Of a stretch of DNA of 64,000 nt, positions 24,201-39,200 are shown piece after piece. The stretch covers positions 45,149,155 to 45,213,154 of the forward strand of contig OY720347.1 of the NCBI GenBank assembly GCA_963082975.1, in the 5' to 3' direction. Position numbers and translations under genes: made by a program. Source of the stretch: Labia minor. Its lineage: Eukaryota; Arthropoda; Insecta; Dermaptera; Spongiphoridae. The notes under the pieces were generated by a model. That model searched no databases, had not been told where the DNA came from, and saw nothing but the letters and a program-made list of their open reading frames with translations. The first letter of the stretch is position 1, and each line of letters begins with the position of its first letter.

Positions 24201-27200
24201 ATGAGATTAAGTACATCATTTACGAGGGTCATTCAATGAGTAAAAGACATATGGTTATAGTTCAAATTCTTACAACTTACAAATTACTTACATCTTATAA
24301 AATTCAGGCTATATATCAACATAATCACCCCCGCATCTGTTCCATCTTTCTTGCAGCTTCATAATTCCCTTGGCGAAGAATTTCGATTTACCCCCTTTTG
24401 CACCGCTGGACGTCCACATCGGGGTTCATCACCCACACTTGTTCGGGCACTTTTAAATCGATTAACCCACTTGTAAAAATTGACATTATTCATACAACTT
24501 TTACCGTACTGTATCAACATTCTAGAAAAAATTTCACTTGGTTTTAGACCTTCTAATATCTAATGACAGAGCGCTGCTCATCCAAGGTGCAAACTTCTAG
24601 TGGACTTGACATGGTGAACTGAAGATTTTGAGGTTATGTTGAAATAAAATGATGAAACAACTAATCCAGGGAGGTAGGGAGAGAACATTTGGAATAAAAG
24701 TTGCCGCCTATCTGACGTCACAGCCTCCACATTGTCTGGGACAAAACATTATATTTTCCATTGATCTTATTGTTAATAATAGGTTGGGGAAAAAGAAATC
24801 CATTATTTTTTTCGGTAGATGGCTGTAGTGATCGAAGTAGTGGCTGAAAATGTGAATAGTGTTTATGGTCCCGATACTGTAACAGCTAATTACGCGCAAT
24901 TTTGGTTTCGTCGATTCCGTTCGGGTATTTTTGACGTTAAGGATGCCCCTCGCACAGGCAGGCCCGTCGTCGAAAATGTCGACAAAGTCACTGAAATCAT
25001 CGAAGTGGACCGGCATGTTAGTAGTCGTAGCATCGCCCAGGAGTTAAAGATCGACCACAAAACAGTTTTAAACCATTTGCACAAAGCTGGGTTTAAAAAA
25101 AAGCTTGATGTTTGGGTGCCACACCAATTAACACCAAAAAACATGATGGATCGAATTTCCATCTGCGAAGCCTTGGCCAAACGTAATGAAATCAACCCAT
25201 TTCTTAAACGGATGGTGACTGGGGATGAGAAATGGGTCACATACGACAACATTATGCGAAAGCGATCGTGGTCAAAGCGCGGTGAAGCAGCTCAGACGGT
25301 GGCCAAACCGGGACTAACGGCCAGGAAGGTTCTGCTTTGCGTTTGGTGGGATTGGAAAGGAATCATTTATTACGAGTTGCTTCCATATGGCCAAACATTA
25401 AATTCAGACATCTATTGTCAACAACTGGACCGTCTGAAGCGAGCAATTGACCAGAAACGGCCAGAATTGGCCAACAGAAGAGGTGTCGTGTTCCATCAGG
25501 ACAACGCCAGGCCACACACTTCTATAGTGACTCGTCAGAAACTCCGGGAGCTTGGTTGGGAAGTTTTGATGCATCCACCATACAGTCCGGATTACCATCT
25601 TTTTCTTGCATTGCAAAACTTTTTTAGTGATAAGAAATTGGCATCAAGGGAAGAGTGTGAAAATCAATTGCTGGAGTTTTTCGCTAATAAGGACCAAGAC
25701 TTTTATGAGAGAGGCATAATGAAGCTACCATTAAAATGGCAACAAATTATAGAACAAAATGGTGCATATTTGACCTAAATCGGACAATGCAAAACATGTT
25801 AAATAAAGTCTTGAAGTTCACGTAAAAATAATGGATTTCTTTTTCCCCAACCTAATATATCATCAAATTTCGGGCCTTTTTTTTGTGGAAAATTATATGA
25901 GCAAAAATTTTCTCATGAAGAAAAAACTTTAAATTTTATTTTATTTCAACTGCAGGTCGTTTTGATATGCATATATGTATAAAAAAAATTAAATGTTGCG
26001 GCAATCATTCTCTCCATAATGCTGATGATTAATCAATTAAAAAAATAAATTATCATTAGTTTAATGGAAAAATGATTACAAAAAATAAAATATAAACAAA
26101 AAATATATTTATCAATTTTTTTTTTTAATTACAAAAATTATTAATTTAAATAAATTGTTATACATTATGCTGAAAAGCAGGCCGGCGATAGGATTTTGAA
26201 TTTTTAATCCTGGTGATATTGTAGGAATGGCATTTTCTTTTAATCGAGAAATTAACAGCGACGATCTATCAAAACACTCTTCATCAAAATGATTTGAGCT
26301 TAGGAAAGAATATTCTGTTGGCTTCCAATCTTTCCTCCGGACGGCGTCTATCCATTTCTTCCTTAAATTGCTATCTTTTGGAAATCTGAAAGATGTGAAA
26401 TATTCAAAATTTCTATTCTCTTCCTCAATTTTTTATTTAACCAAGAGATATTGAGGTACTACCAGAATTTGTTATAATTAAGAAAATTTTCTAGGTAGCT
26501 TTTTTATCCTTTCAGATGAAATTAGCTAAATAATAAACAAAAAAATTTTTTTTGATTAATTACCAAATTCATCCTACAAGTATTCAGAAATATAACTATC
26601 TAGAAAATTTTTTCCAAGATTCTTCTTCACGGAGCTACTTTTATTTACAGTTCGGTTCGTGCATCTATATGCAGAACATGCCATGATAATTATTTTTAAA
26701 AACAAAAATAAAACAACTATTTATTACATAAACCCAGGAGTAAACTTAAACTGGTCTTACAATCTAATAAAAAATAATTTAATATTAAATACAAATTAAA
26801 TTATTAAAAACTATTTCTAATTATTAAATATATTAACTAAACTATAAAATAAAGAAGAAATAACTAAGAAAAACTTTGAAACAAAAATGTATTATGTCTT
26901 ATGGAAAATTCAATGTTTTGATGTAGGCAAAATGGGCGACAAGAATTCCTCCCTACTTTTTTGGAGCCACCCCCACCACTTAAAACAAGCGTTAGTGTCA
27001 GTCCCTAGCTCCCTGGTCACTCCCTACCTACCTGATCTAATCAGAGTATATCCCAAGATTGTCAACTAACACCCATGAAAAGATTGTACACACACATTCA
27101 TTGAATAGTTTTAAAATTATAGAATTTGTCTCTTTACTTGATCCTCGTATTTCCGCCCTTCAAACTTAGATATCAATCAAATAAAATTTTACTCTCGTCA

Positions 27201-30200
27201 TTGCATAGAAAATTTTAAGGAACCCACTGAATCTCACTAATTATGATGCCCTATCACTATTTAATCACCTAACTTGCGTAGAAACAGAATCAGACAAGCC
27301 CATAGGTGCATAATAAATGCTTTCAGTAAAGAAAACTTCCAAACATATATCATTCCAAGGTTGCATCAAGTCCCCTAAAAAGTTTATTTCGATCTCTCGT
27401 ATCAACATATATGTAAACAATGCAAAGTATACAAGAGGATTCTGAAGAGCACTCAGGAATACTCCTCAATAAGCAAAGGAAGTTCCTTCTAGTTTTATAT
27501 GTAGTTTTTATATTACATTAAATCTTTTTTTTTTGTTAATGATTTGGAAATTAAGAAATGTAAATACTAATGAATTAATTGAAATAATTTTTTTTTTTTA
27601 AATTTTAATTGTTTTAATTAGTTGAACAAACATAATGAAAAGTTGTATTTTACTAACGGAATAAAAGGTTCGCTTTATACGCCCACTAAAAATATTTAAT
27701 TTAGTTTAGTAATTATTAATATTATACACCCTCCATTCCAAAAGAAACCGAACTTTTTAAAAAAACAAAAAAACCAATGTACATTTTGGAACAAATCATT
27801 TTTATTAATCAATGTATTCCACTTCTGCATCGATACACAAATTTGCACGCTCCAACAAGTTGTCAAACGACTTCTCAATGTCCTTTATTGGAATGGTCTT
27901 TAGGACGTCTATCGTCGCTTCAATCGATGCGTGCCACTTTCCTTTCGACGCCAAATGCAGTTTAGGGAACAGATAGAAGTCGCACTGAGCCAGATCTGGT
28001 GAAGAGGGCGAATGATGCAAAGGAATAACGTAATTTTTGACCAAAAATTCAGTTACAAGTCGCGAGCGATGTGATGGTGCATTATCGTGCAAAAGAGTCC
28101 AACTGCCGATTTCTCGATATTCTGCCCGAATACGAAGAATTCTTGCCAGCAAACGCTTTATGACGCCCAATTTTTTAAACGATCTTTTGTTATTTTTGAT
28201 GAATTCACGTACTTTTTCGATATTTTCTTCCGATAATCCGGTTCTGGGACGGCCTGATCTTTCATCATCCAGCGTCTCTCTACCCGATTTGAATCGCCCG
28301 AACCACTCGTAAACTTGCGTACGGGATAGACAATCATCACCATATATGCATTTTGTAGCATTTCAGTAAAAGTTCATTCGTTTCAGTAAAAGTTTTACCA
28401 AGTTAACACAAAAATCAATTGCAGCTCTTTGTTTGAAACTCATTTTCCGACCGTTGTACAAAACACACTGACATTTGAAACACGATAACTTTTGTTGTAT
28501 GCATCCAAATGTCAATGAGGGACTAAGCCATCTACGGGTAAAATATTACAACAGATGGCATTAGTGGTACTATTTTTTTTTAAAAAGTTCGTTTTCTTTT
28601 GGAAATGGAGGGTGTACATTTTTAGTGTTAATATTTTTTTTATTATTATTTTAGTTGAATGACCTTATTTAAAAAAAAAAAAAATTTTAGAAGAATATTA
28701 AATTTCAAAAGAATCTTAAATAATAATTTATTTAACTAAAATAATTTATTATTTAACTAAAAATCTTGATTAATTTATATTTATTTATAAATTTATATTA
28801 AGATTTACCTTGAAATATAGAATTATTTTTCCCCTTAAATTACTATTCACTTTAAATCACTTTAAGAGCTCGCACAATACAACCACAAAACGAGCCAGTA
28901 TACCAGCAAATAATGGTCTTTAACAATTACTTTAAAAATGATTTAATCTAAAGAATTAATTAATTAATTATTAAATTAAAATATGATGTATAAATAAATA
29001 TCAAAGAAAATTAAAATTAAAATGTTGGTTATTAGTATATTTTCACCGACCGACGAAAGGAAGGGATGGTATTGTTTTCGCACCAAATTTCACATGGGGG
29101 AGATTTTTTACATATCTCCACGAATCATGCATTTTCTTAACAGAAAAGTCTGTCCGCCCGTCCGTATAGACGTATACAGGTTGAACGGCTCAACGGATTT
29201 TGATAATTTGGTATATTTACAATGCATCAGTAGAATGAATTCATCAACTTTTGTTGTATATCCGGAAACCGCAAATGGTAGTTTACAAAGTACATTTAAT
29301 TTTATTTCATTGTCGGAAATAATTGAGTAATTAAACTAAAAATAAAAACCAAGATAATATAATTTAGTCATTTTAATTCACGTTTTAAAACTATTTTTTT
29401 ATTTTTATACTTTATTTTATATATATATAACGTTGTTTGGAAATAAATTTATTTCAAATCGTCGGTCGGTTCTGTGCCTGGCCAGAGCTCATATTTATTT
29501 TATTTGTTAAAATTCCTATCGATATTCATCAAATGATTTTTTTTTTAATTTTTATTTGTTTGCTTTTTAAGGTTTTGGAATCAAGCCCATTAAGCTCTTT
29601 TTTTAAACAATTAATTATACATATTTCTTTATATATTAATACTAATTATATATTTTTATAAAAATTGGATTATTTTCTTTATGATTCGATGCCATAAAAA
29701 AATAAAACACCTGAGTTTTTTTATAAATTCAGATGAAGGAGAATATTTATTTTTTTATTTATTTACATTAACTGGATGATTTAAATCAAATTAATTTCTG
29801 CATGATTTTTAATGAATGGATTATTCTTTTATATTTTTTTTATATAATTTTATACAATGTTTGATTGATAAAAATTGAAACTCTTCTCATTTCGTTTTTC
29901 TTTTTTTTTTTCTAAAATTTCTATTTTGAAATCCATTTAATATTCTTTAATATAATGTGAATACTATAATATATATAATATAAACCCTTTTCTATTGGTT
30001 TGTTTTAGTTGTGTGGCGACAAATCCCCTAACCAAGAAGCAAAGGGAGTCGCGTGAAGCTCAGCTGACCGTGGAAGAGAACCCCACTGGTGACTCTCCTC
30101 GACAACTCTGGGTGTCCACGAATCACGTGAGAATCCCTCGCGGTCACAACGCCACCATCGCATGTGCATCCCCTAATTGGTGGCCTCTGCCCAAATTGGC

Positions 30201-33200
30201 TTGGGTTCGTGTTCAGCCGACTACACCTGGGAGCTCGTCTACTCCACCGGCCTCTCCAACTACCTCAAGTCCTTTGAGAAACTTCCCCCAGGACTCGAAT
30301 ACATCCACTACCGCTCTTCCTCTTTTGAGGGATACACCCGACTTGCCTTCCCATGGACTTGGCCTTACATCGGAACTACCTCTAATCGCTAGTGAAAATG
30401 GTCTCTCTATTCTCACTTTAAATAAGATTCAACAATCGGACGCTGGAAATTATTCATGCATTATTCTTAGTGGAGAATCTCTATTAGTTCAGGTGAGTAA
30501 AATTAATTTTTGTTTTTTATACATATTTAGAATTTAGAATAAATTGCAATGTACTGAGACAAGGATGGAATAACTCAGAATAGAGACAGTCTAAGACAAA
30601 AGAGGATGAATATGGTTGGTGAGGTTAATAATTTTTGAGTTAATTAAATCCATTAAATAAATAGATAGATATAAAATGCTATTTTTAATACACTTTACTT
30701 AACTCACACTGTCAGGATGTCCGTTTGTTGGTTTGTCCGCGGCATTTTATAATCGATATTTCAACATTCAATCAACTTGAAATTTTGCATACGCGCTTGC
30801 TCCTGCTAATAATACACAAATCAATTGAAAAATCCACTGAATTATTTATCTGTTAGTGGTAATTAATTAACTAAACTTTCATATGCGGAATATGGAATAG
30901 TTCACTATTTCAATCATAGATGGCGATAGCAGTTCTATTAAAATTAAATTAAATGTCAAACTATTCTGTGGTTGTAAAAAAATCTTACACATGTTATTAA
31001 TAAGAAATATTTAAAATAACGACTACATTTATTTACGTACGACTAAAAAGTATAAAATAAATTTAAGTAAAAAGAAATCTTTTTAAAAAACACACTTTAC
31101 TTAAAATTGCACTAAAAAGTAAAAAATAAAATCACTGTAAAGTGTGTGCGCTCAAATTATAATAACACCGTAAAACAGTAATATCTATACGTATATTTAC
31201 CAATTTGAGCGCACACATTTTACAGTGATTTTATTTTTTACTTTTTAGTAAAGTGTGTTTTTTAAAAAGATTTCTTTTTACTTAAATTTATTCAATATAT
31301 GAAAATAATTTAATAATTTATTATAATAAAATTTCTGTTAAATTTATATATCTTAAAAAAGTTAAATGGATTAAAAAAGTTTGTGGGAATTATGAATTAG
31401 GAAGTGACTCAGGATTAGGATGGTTGGAGGAATGTGGTTGCTGTGTTAAATAATTTCCTAGTCAGAAAAAAAGATAAATATAATTAGTATTTAGAATTAA
31501 AAAGTATTATATTTAATAATTTTGAATCTATATAATTATTATAATAATATATAATATCTTAATATGGAATACAAATTTTTAATGAGATGAATAAAAATAT
31601 ATTTCTTTTAATCATAATCTGTCATCTTATTAATTGAGAATTTTCTTTTAAAAAAATGGAATGAAAAATTTGTTTTTTTGATAAATTCGAGAACTCCTTT
31701 ATATTCAAATCATAGTTAGTGAAAAATAATTTAATAATAAAAATTGTTATTATAAAAAAGCCTACGTTTAAATTACAAGGAAATTTGAATTAATTATTTA
31801 AATTAATTTTCAACTTTGATAGAATAAAAGTGATTTATATTCTATTCCAATATAAATCAATTGATGAAAATTAAATTTATACCATTCTAGTCTCCAACTA
31901 TTTTATTCTAGGTCCAGATGGTCTCAGAAAGACCTATGATCTTCACTTAACAAATTTATTTTCAATTTGTTATCATATCAAAACAAGACCTCCCATATGT
32001 CTATTTACTAGATTTGAAAACGTGGAATTGGATTACTATATAAAAGATATTTATAATATTAACAATCTCTAATTAAAATTTATTTTTTAATGTTTATTTG
32101 AAATTTATATAAAATAAATATATCTTTTTTTAATGAAATATAATTACTAATACAGGATGTTCTAGAAATGTTCCGAAAAAATTCTAGGACATGTAGGTGA
32201 TATCATCAGGATTAGTGTTTAAAGGGGCATCCAAATTTTAAAACAATTTGGCACATCTTAGAATAGATAGATGTATTATGTATTATAATCATGGTTTGAA
32301 AAATATCAGAAAAATTAATATAAAATTAATTAATTAATTAATGAAAATTCTACTATTTATATTTTAATTGTGTCAAGTTTGATACCTCAATCGTCTCGTC
32401 TTCTTGATAAATATTATATTATATAAATAATATATATGATTTACTTGTCTATGAATTTCTAATTTTCGAAAATTGATGAAAATGAATTAAAATATCATAA
32501 TCAATTATATAATGATTCACTCAATTATTCTATTTATTTTATTAAAAAAAAAAGTTATTAAAATTTTTTTTTTAGTTTTCAAAATCGTTTAGTCTCCAAA
32601 TAAAAAAATAATACAATCCCATTTTAATGGCTGGAAGTTATTTAATTTTTATCGTTGAAGAGTCCATTCTTCGCTATTCTTCGTAGGATTAAGGAGAAAT
32701 TAATATCCATTAAAAAGATAAAAGTTTTTTTAGATAAAGCTAAGAAGGCTTGATGTTTGGATTCCATTCTAACTTCACCGCAATAAAATTTAATTTCCAA
32801 ATTAAATGAAATTTATTAGGGAAAGTAAATTGGAAAGTATATTTATATGTTGGAAAATAACATCTATTTTATATAATTTAAGAAAAATATTATATATGTT
32901 TAGAACAAAGAATAGGTAAATATATATGTATGTATAAGTAAATGTAGGTATCTATATACATTATTTTTCCTCGTTATTTTAAATAGAAAATTACTTTTAA
33001 CCAAGTTTAAGAAAATTATTATTTATAATTATTTACTTAATCACATTTTTACAGCCTTCCCCAAATTTCTTCTCTTGGTCGGCTATTCATTAATTAATTG
33101 ATTTCTAAGAAACTAAATGTTATTCATGTTGCAGATCCATAGAGATCAGGCGAAAATTGAAAAAAATAATATAATTTAAAAAAATGAAAATATATAAAAA

Positions 33201-36200
33201 TTAAATCAGATAATAATATAAATAAATAAATAAATATAAATAATTCACAGAAAAATAAATTAATTGAGGATTTTTTTGTCCTAGTTACTATAAATTATGA
33301 TGATTTTATAAGTTGTTTTTATTTTATATTAAAAATCCTAGTATATATTTAAACTTTTTTGAAATAATAAGCATAATATAATTCCTACTATTTCTTATAG
33401 TAGCATTATTATATTATTTAATTAAAATCTGGTTACCTCCCGATATATTATCATATATATATATATGGGAGGAGAAAGGAAAACTTTTTATTTAAAAATT
33501 CAACCGTCAAAGTTTACGAACCAAAATTCCAACTTGTTAATTAAAGGACAAACTGTAGATTGTATTTATTACACTAATGAGCATCCACATTGACCCTCAC
33601 CCTTTAATAAAGTTCATCCCTTCAACAGGATTCTCGATTTATTATTAATGATTCGATTTAATATTTAAATAGGGAACACATATACCAGATAAAAATTTAA
33701 AGACAAAACACAATTAACAGTGTTTTTAGATTTTTTTTCTTTCTTTTTACCGACCGACGATAGTAAGGGAGGTATTGTTTTCACACCAAATTTCACATGT
33801 GGAGATTTTTACATATCTCCACGAATCATGCATTTTCTAAACAGGAAAAAGTATTTTTAGCATGATGTCTGTCCGTCCGTCTGTCCGTCTGTCCGTCCGT
33901 CTGTCCGTCCGTCTGTCCGTCCGTCTGTCCGTCCGTCTGTCCGTCTGTCCGTCCGTATAGATGTGTACAGCCTGAACGGCTCAACCGCTTTTGATGAAAT
34001 TTGGTATATTTACTTAATGCATCAGTGGGATGAATTGATCAACTTTTGGTGCAAATCCGTGAACCGGAAGTGGTAGTATTAGCGATCGACGATTGGAAGG
34101 GAAGGGTTATTTTCACACCAAATTTCACATGAGGAGATTTTTTTATATATCACCACGAATCATGCACTTTGTATTGGTTTTATCCTCGGGAAAATCATAT
34201 TTATTAGTTTTTTCTTGATTTAAAATTATATGACGTCATCCAGCCATTCATGACGTCACAGCCTGGTCTTACATATAAATATATACATATATTATAAATA
34301 AAATAAAATTAAAAATATTTATGTTATATGCCTATGTTTTTTATTACATTAATAGATATATTAAAATTATTTGAAATTGTTTCTGTAGCTGGAAATTAAT
34401 TTACTTCAAACCGTCGGTCGGTTCGGACCTGGCCACAGGTCAACTTATTTATCATTTCTTTTAAGCCATCTTTGATTTATATTATTTTTTTTTTTTAATT
34501 TTTCTTTCTTCCCTGAAATCAATACAAATAAATTTTATTCAAAATTCATTTAAAAAACTTTAGTAAAATAAATTTTAATTAACACTTACTTTAAGAAAAT
34601 AGGTTTTCTTCAATTTCTAAGTATATTATACTTCATTATCACAGTTTAATTATCAAACTGAAGAAGAGGAATCCCGTTATGATTTCGATCTAAAATATAT
34701 CATAATTTTATAATATCACATTCTCTTCTCCCCATAGATCCCTACGTTCATTAATTAAAAAAAATATCAGCACCCCATACTCTTTTGTTATTTTAGTTCA
34801 GCATTACCTTCCTCCAACACATGACAGCGAACTTATTCTTATTAAAATAAAATTATTAATTTTATTTATTGTCTAATGTTTATAATTTTTGAAAAATATT
34901 TTAGAACAATGATAAGTTTTAAAAAGGTCCTTGTCTTAATAATTTATAATTTCATTCTCATCGAATATAGCTCAAATGTTACTTTAAAGTAATTGTATTG
35001 TAAAAAATATAATAATTTCATCAAAATAATAAAAAATATTTCAACATTATTTTGAATTATGCCTAATAAAATCATTAAGATTATTAATTGAATTGACAAT
35101 CTGAGTTAAAAAGTTTTGCCTTTGAACCCATTATGCAAATTTGAAAATTTCAAACGAAATCTACTTTTTAAACTAAGTTTTTTTTTTCTTCTCCCCAACA
35201 TTGTATTTAATTTATTCATTTGAACTTTCCTTTTAACATTCACCTATTATTCAAAGATCTCTTTTATTTTGGATACAAGCGATAAGAATTGATTTTTTTT
35301 AAAACATTTTTCTTTATCTCATTTCTCATCTTATTTAAAAATTTTCAGCTTAAATGTTCAAGTTAGAGAATCATATTTAATTTTTTTTTAAGTAATATAA
35401 TAATTTCAAAATCTAAAAAAAAATATTTTATTAATTTTATTATGTTTAATGTGTAAATAAATAAAAATAATTAGCAGGTGTTATATATCTGACTTCTGCC
35501 ATTTATGAATACCGACTCGCCAGTTATGAAATGATAACCTGCTATGCCAATTATATCTTTACCTTACCCGCTGGGATGGTGGATAATTAAAAGGAAGAAC
35601 AAAAGGCAACAATTGATTCTAAAAGGAAAAATATATATTTATTTATGAACTAGAATATGTTACAATCGTTAAATTGTCGAAATTGGGGGAAATGAGTATC
35701 GAGGAATCACTAAAACGTCTCTACTGCATTCTGTCTCTATGTCTGAATTTAGTATATCTCTAAATGTCTCAACTCCTATGCTTTGTCTGAACTCAGAACT
35801 ATACTCTATAACTACATTTTGTCTGAACTTTCTCTAACTCTAACACATGAACTCTCTGTCTCAACGTCAGATTATTTGTGTTAATTTAGGTAGAGGGGTA
35901 GTTTCAGGGGGTGCAAAATACATGTTTCCAAAAGGTCAAGTGTAATGGTGTATCTTATTATATATATGAATTTCTAGCCATTTCAATACAGGTATGCATT
36001 GTCAATGTTAATGTTAACTGTTTCCAAATTTCCTTTGTAATATTTTATAGAGAGGACCTTTGGGTTGGCTAAATAGACCCAAGTTTGTGAAAACGAATTT
36101 TAAGTCTAAGGGTTGATTAGTTATGCCAATCTCTATTATACTATTCCAATTGTGTGTTCATGTATTAGATAAACTGTTTATGTATGCTTGCAGACATATA

Positions 36201-39200
36201 ACTCAGGACTTTTTTTGAAATCAAAGATTGCAATGGAAATGTATAATGTTTCCTGAATTTAAAATAAAAATTGAAAATTAGTCTTATTTTTAAAAATTTT
36301 TAAAATAAATTTTGTATATATTCTATTTAATTATAAATTCAATTATTTTCTTTTTTCTTTTTGTTTATTAAAATTTATTTATGTATATTTATAAAAATCT
36401 ATATTAAGATGATCTGAAAAAAATTATTGTTAAATAAAGGATTTTAGTATTATAATCATGGTCAGCCAAACTTGTGTTTGAGGGATCGTTCATTTAAGAA
36501 TAAATAAAACTAATTTACAATTCTGAGAAAGCTGACTAAAATAGAGATTTATTCTAAAGGAAAAATAAGACTTTAGAAAGTTGATACGAAATTAATTTTA
36601 AATTCAATTTTTAGTTTGTTTTTCCCCAATCCATATTTTGTTTTCTTAATATTTCAGAGTATCTCTGTTGAAGTTTTGGAATCTCCAGTTTTTATTCGTC
36701 GTCCAGATTCTCAACGATCCCCGAGTGCTCGCACAGTACGATTTGAATGCAACGCTACCGGAGTACCACCACCCACTATAACCTGGCTTAAAGATGGAAA
36801 ACCCTTACAAAATAACGGTAAAAATAACCCTTACAAAATAAGTGAAAAAATATAATTTTTCAAATTTTGTTATCATTATTATTGTCAGTGGAGATTAAAA
36901 CAATTTTAGACCTTAGGCTCAAAAAAAATTAGGCCCTACAATTAGATTTTTGGAAATTTCGTATAAATATAAAACCTATTAAAAATTACTTAAGTATAAT
37001 AAATTTAATTATTATTATTATTGTTATCATTATATTATTATTATTATTATTATCAACATAACTATTTTCATAGATTTTTCTATATTCTTTGGTTAATTTC
37101 ACAATAAAAAAATTTAAATTTCTTTTTTTTAAAAAAAAAAATAGCTTTAGGTCTCAATCATTTAGCCAGTTCAATGTTTTACAATCACACAAATAAATAC
37201 AACACTTTTCCTTATTTATTTATATAATATATATATTTTACAATTTACTTGCATACCTTTTTACATAATTTATTCATATGAAAATAAATATATTAATAAT
37301 ACCTTATTAAGGTTTAGGGTGATAGGTTTTAATAGTTATTTTCTTTATAAATAGTACTTAGATAAATAATTTAATTTATTCTCAGAATTCTTTTTCTGAT
37401 ATAATTTTACGCATCAATTATCAATATTCGACAAGACCTTAAGCTAGCAGCTAGTTCTTAACTATTAGCCGCCATTGCTTATTATTATTATACATTTCTA
37501 TAAGACAGAAATATATTTCTTAAATAATTTATTTATTCAAAATGCGCATTTATTTAATTAAATTATTTAATGCACAAAAATGATTATTATTTATTTTTTT
37601 TAAAGAAAATATTCATGCAATTTATATCTTAAGATCATTATTAGGGTATTATTACTATATATTATTGTTTATTCATTTTATTTATTGTAAAAGAACTATT
37701 CATATTTTGCACCAATCAATATCATTGACTTTCGGTAATCGTCATTCTGCCGATATTTTTTGACATTTGAGATGAATCGTAATATCTATAATATCATGGA
37801 TGATTTCATTGAGTATTTACTCGTCACAATTGAAATACACAAAAGACTTTCACTTGGACTTATCATCGTTTTATTTTATTTTTTTTTTTTTTTTTATTTG
37901 TTTTATCATGTTAATCCTATTCAACAAAGGAAATCAATAGATTTATTGTTCTATATTATAAATATAGTATATATAAATATTGTATATTGTAGTATTTATT
38001 TAGTTGAATATTTTATCTTATTAAATTCACGAATAATAACAATATCTTATTTGTTTCATGAAATATATAAATGGAATGAGATTAATAGAAAATAAATTTT
38101 CGATTTGTTCTAATTAATGTTGTTGTGTTGTTGTGGGCAGGCCATATGAAACATCGCGGTGGCTCCCTGGTGTTACTAACGACCGTCTCGGAAGATGAGG
38201 GCATCTATCAGTGCATCGCCCACAATGTACTGGGCGAGGTGTCTACGGCTGCCCAACTCACCTTGAATGCTACAAATCTGCCGAAACCTCCACTAGACCT
38301 GGAGTGCGAAAACCCCGAGCCTGGACAAATCCTGCTTCGATGGAATCATACAGGAATTGGCATTCAAGCATACACCGTGCATTATGCTATTTCCAATAGT
38401 AAATTTTCTACATAAATATTCAATTAATATTTAAAAAGACTATTCTTTAAATAATAATCCTAAATAATATAATTGAAATTTAAGTCTTTTCTTTGAAAGA
38501 ATTTTTTTTATTTTAATTAAAAAAAAAATTATTTAAAAATTATTTTTAAAAAATTTATTTTTTTAAAATCGATAAAATATCCTAAACAATTATTATTAGT
38601 TTTAAAATTTTAAATTTATATATATTAAGTTAATTTTGTAAGCTTTAAAATTTTTGATTTCCCTCTCCTTATAAATAAATTTGAATTTTTAGTTCTCTTT
38701 GACTAAATTCTTCATATGGTATATTCTTCTTAGGAGGGATTGCCGTTGTAATTTCATCTTTTTAGATTTTAAGATTGATGTGTATAAATACTGTTGTGGA
38801 ACTCTTAATAATTTCTAAATAAAACCATTATAAATTTTAAATAATAAAATATATAAGGGGAGAGGAATGGTACCTTCCCCCAGACAACTTCATCGTTACT
38901 ATACAAAGCAAAATTTTCATTTTTTTCTTTGTTCATTAAATTCACTAAACTCAGAAAAGAATGAATTTAATTAATTAATAGTAGTGGTTCTACAATTAAA
39001 AAAAAACATCGAAAATAATTCACTTATATATTTATTAATTTACCATAGACCATAGAATGAAAAAAATAAATCTAAAACCTACATATTTACATATTATCGA
39101 GACAACACCCATATTTATTTTCTATCAATATAAAAAAATCTAACTCCACCTACATCTACCTAGAATTTACTTAGTCACCAATATATATTATACTAATAAT

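Larger units (their letters stand above)
30493..36657. other. Receptor intron 3
   Basis: A 6.2 kb intron. It holds the foldback element, a transposon-end fragment, a complete family B copy with its minisatellite and the block at 35470. The rest is AT-rich with nothing recognised. Confidence 0.7.

Noticed and set aside
24890..25252. 120-codon minus-strand frame, also seen at 2606-2968 on +
   Set aside because: Antisense to mariner transposase in both copies; the repetition reflects the transposon, not a gene.
24819..25778. Intact mariner transposase by length (319 codons)
   Set aside because: Its ATG is in former 5' UTR, the N-terminal codons are deleted and the third-Asp loop has lost five residues.
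29995..30537. Stand-alone 180-codon gene
   Set aside because: The start lies in intron sequence before the AG at 30008 and the end runs past a good donor at 30493; it is exon 3 of the receptor.
37760..38095. 111-codon frame
   Set aside because: Low-complexity Phe/Tyr/Ile translation of AT-rich intron DNA, no domain.
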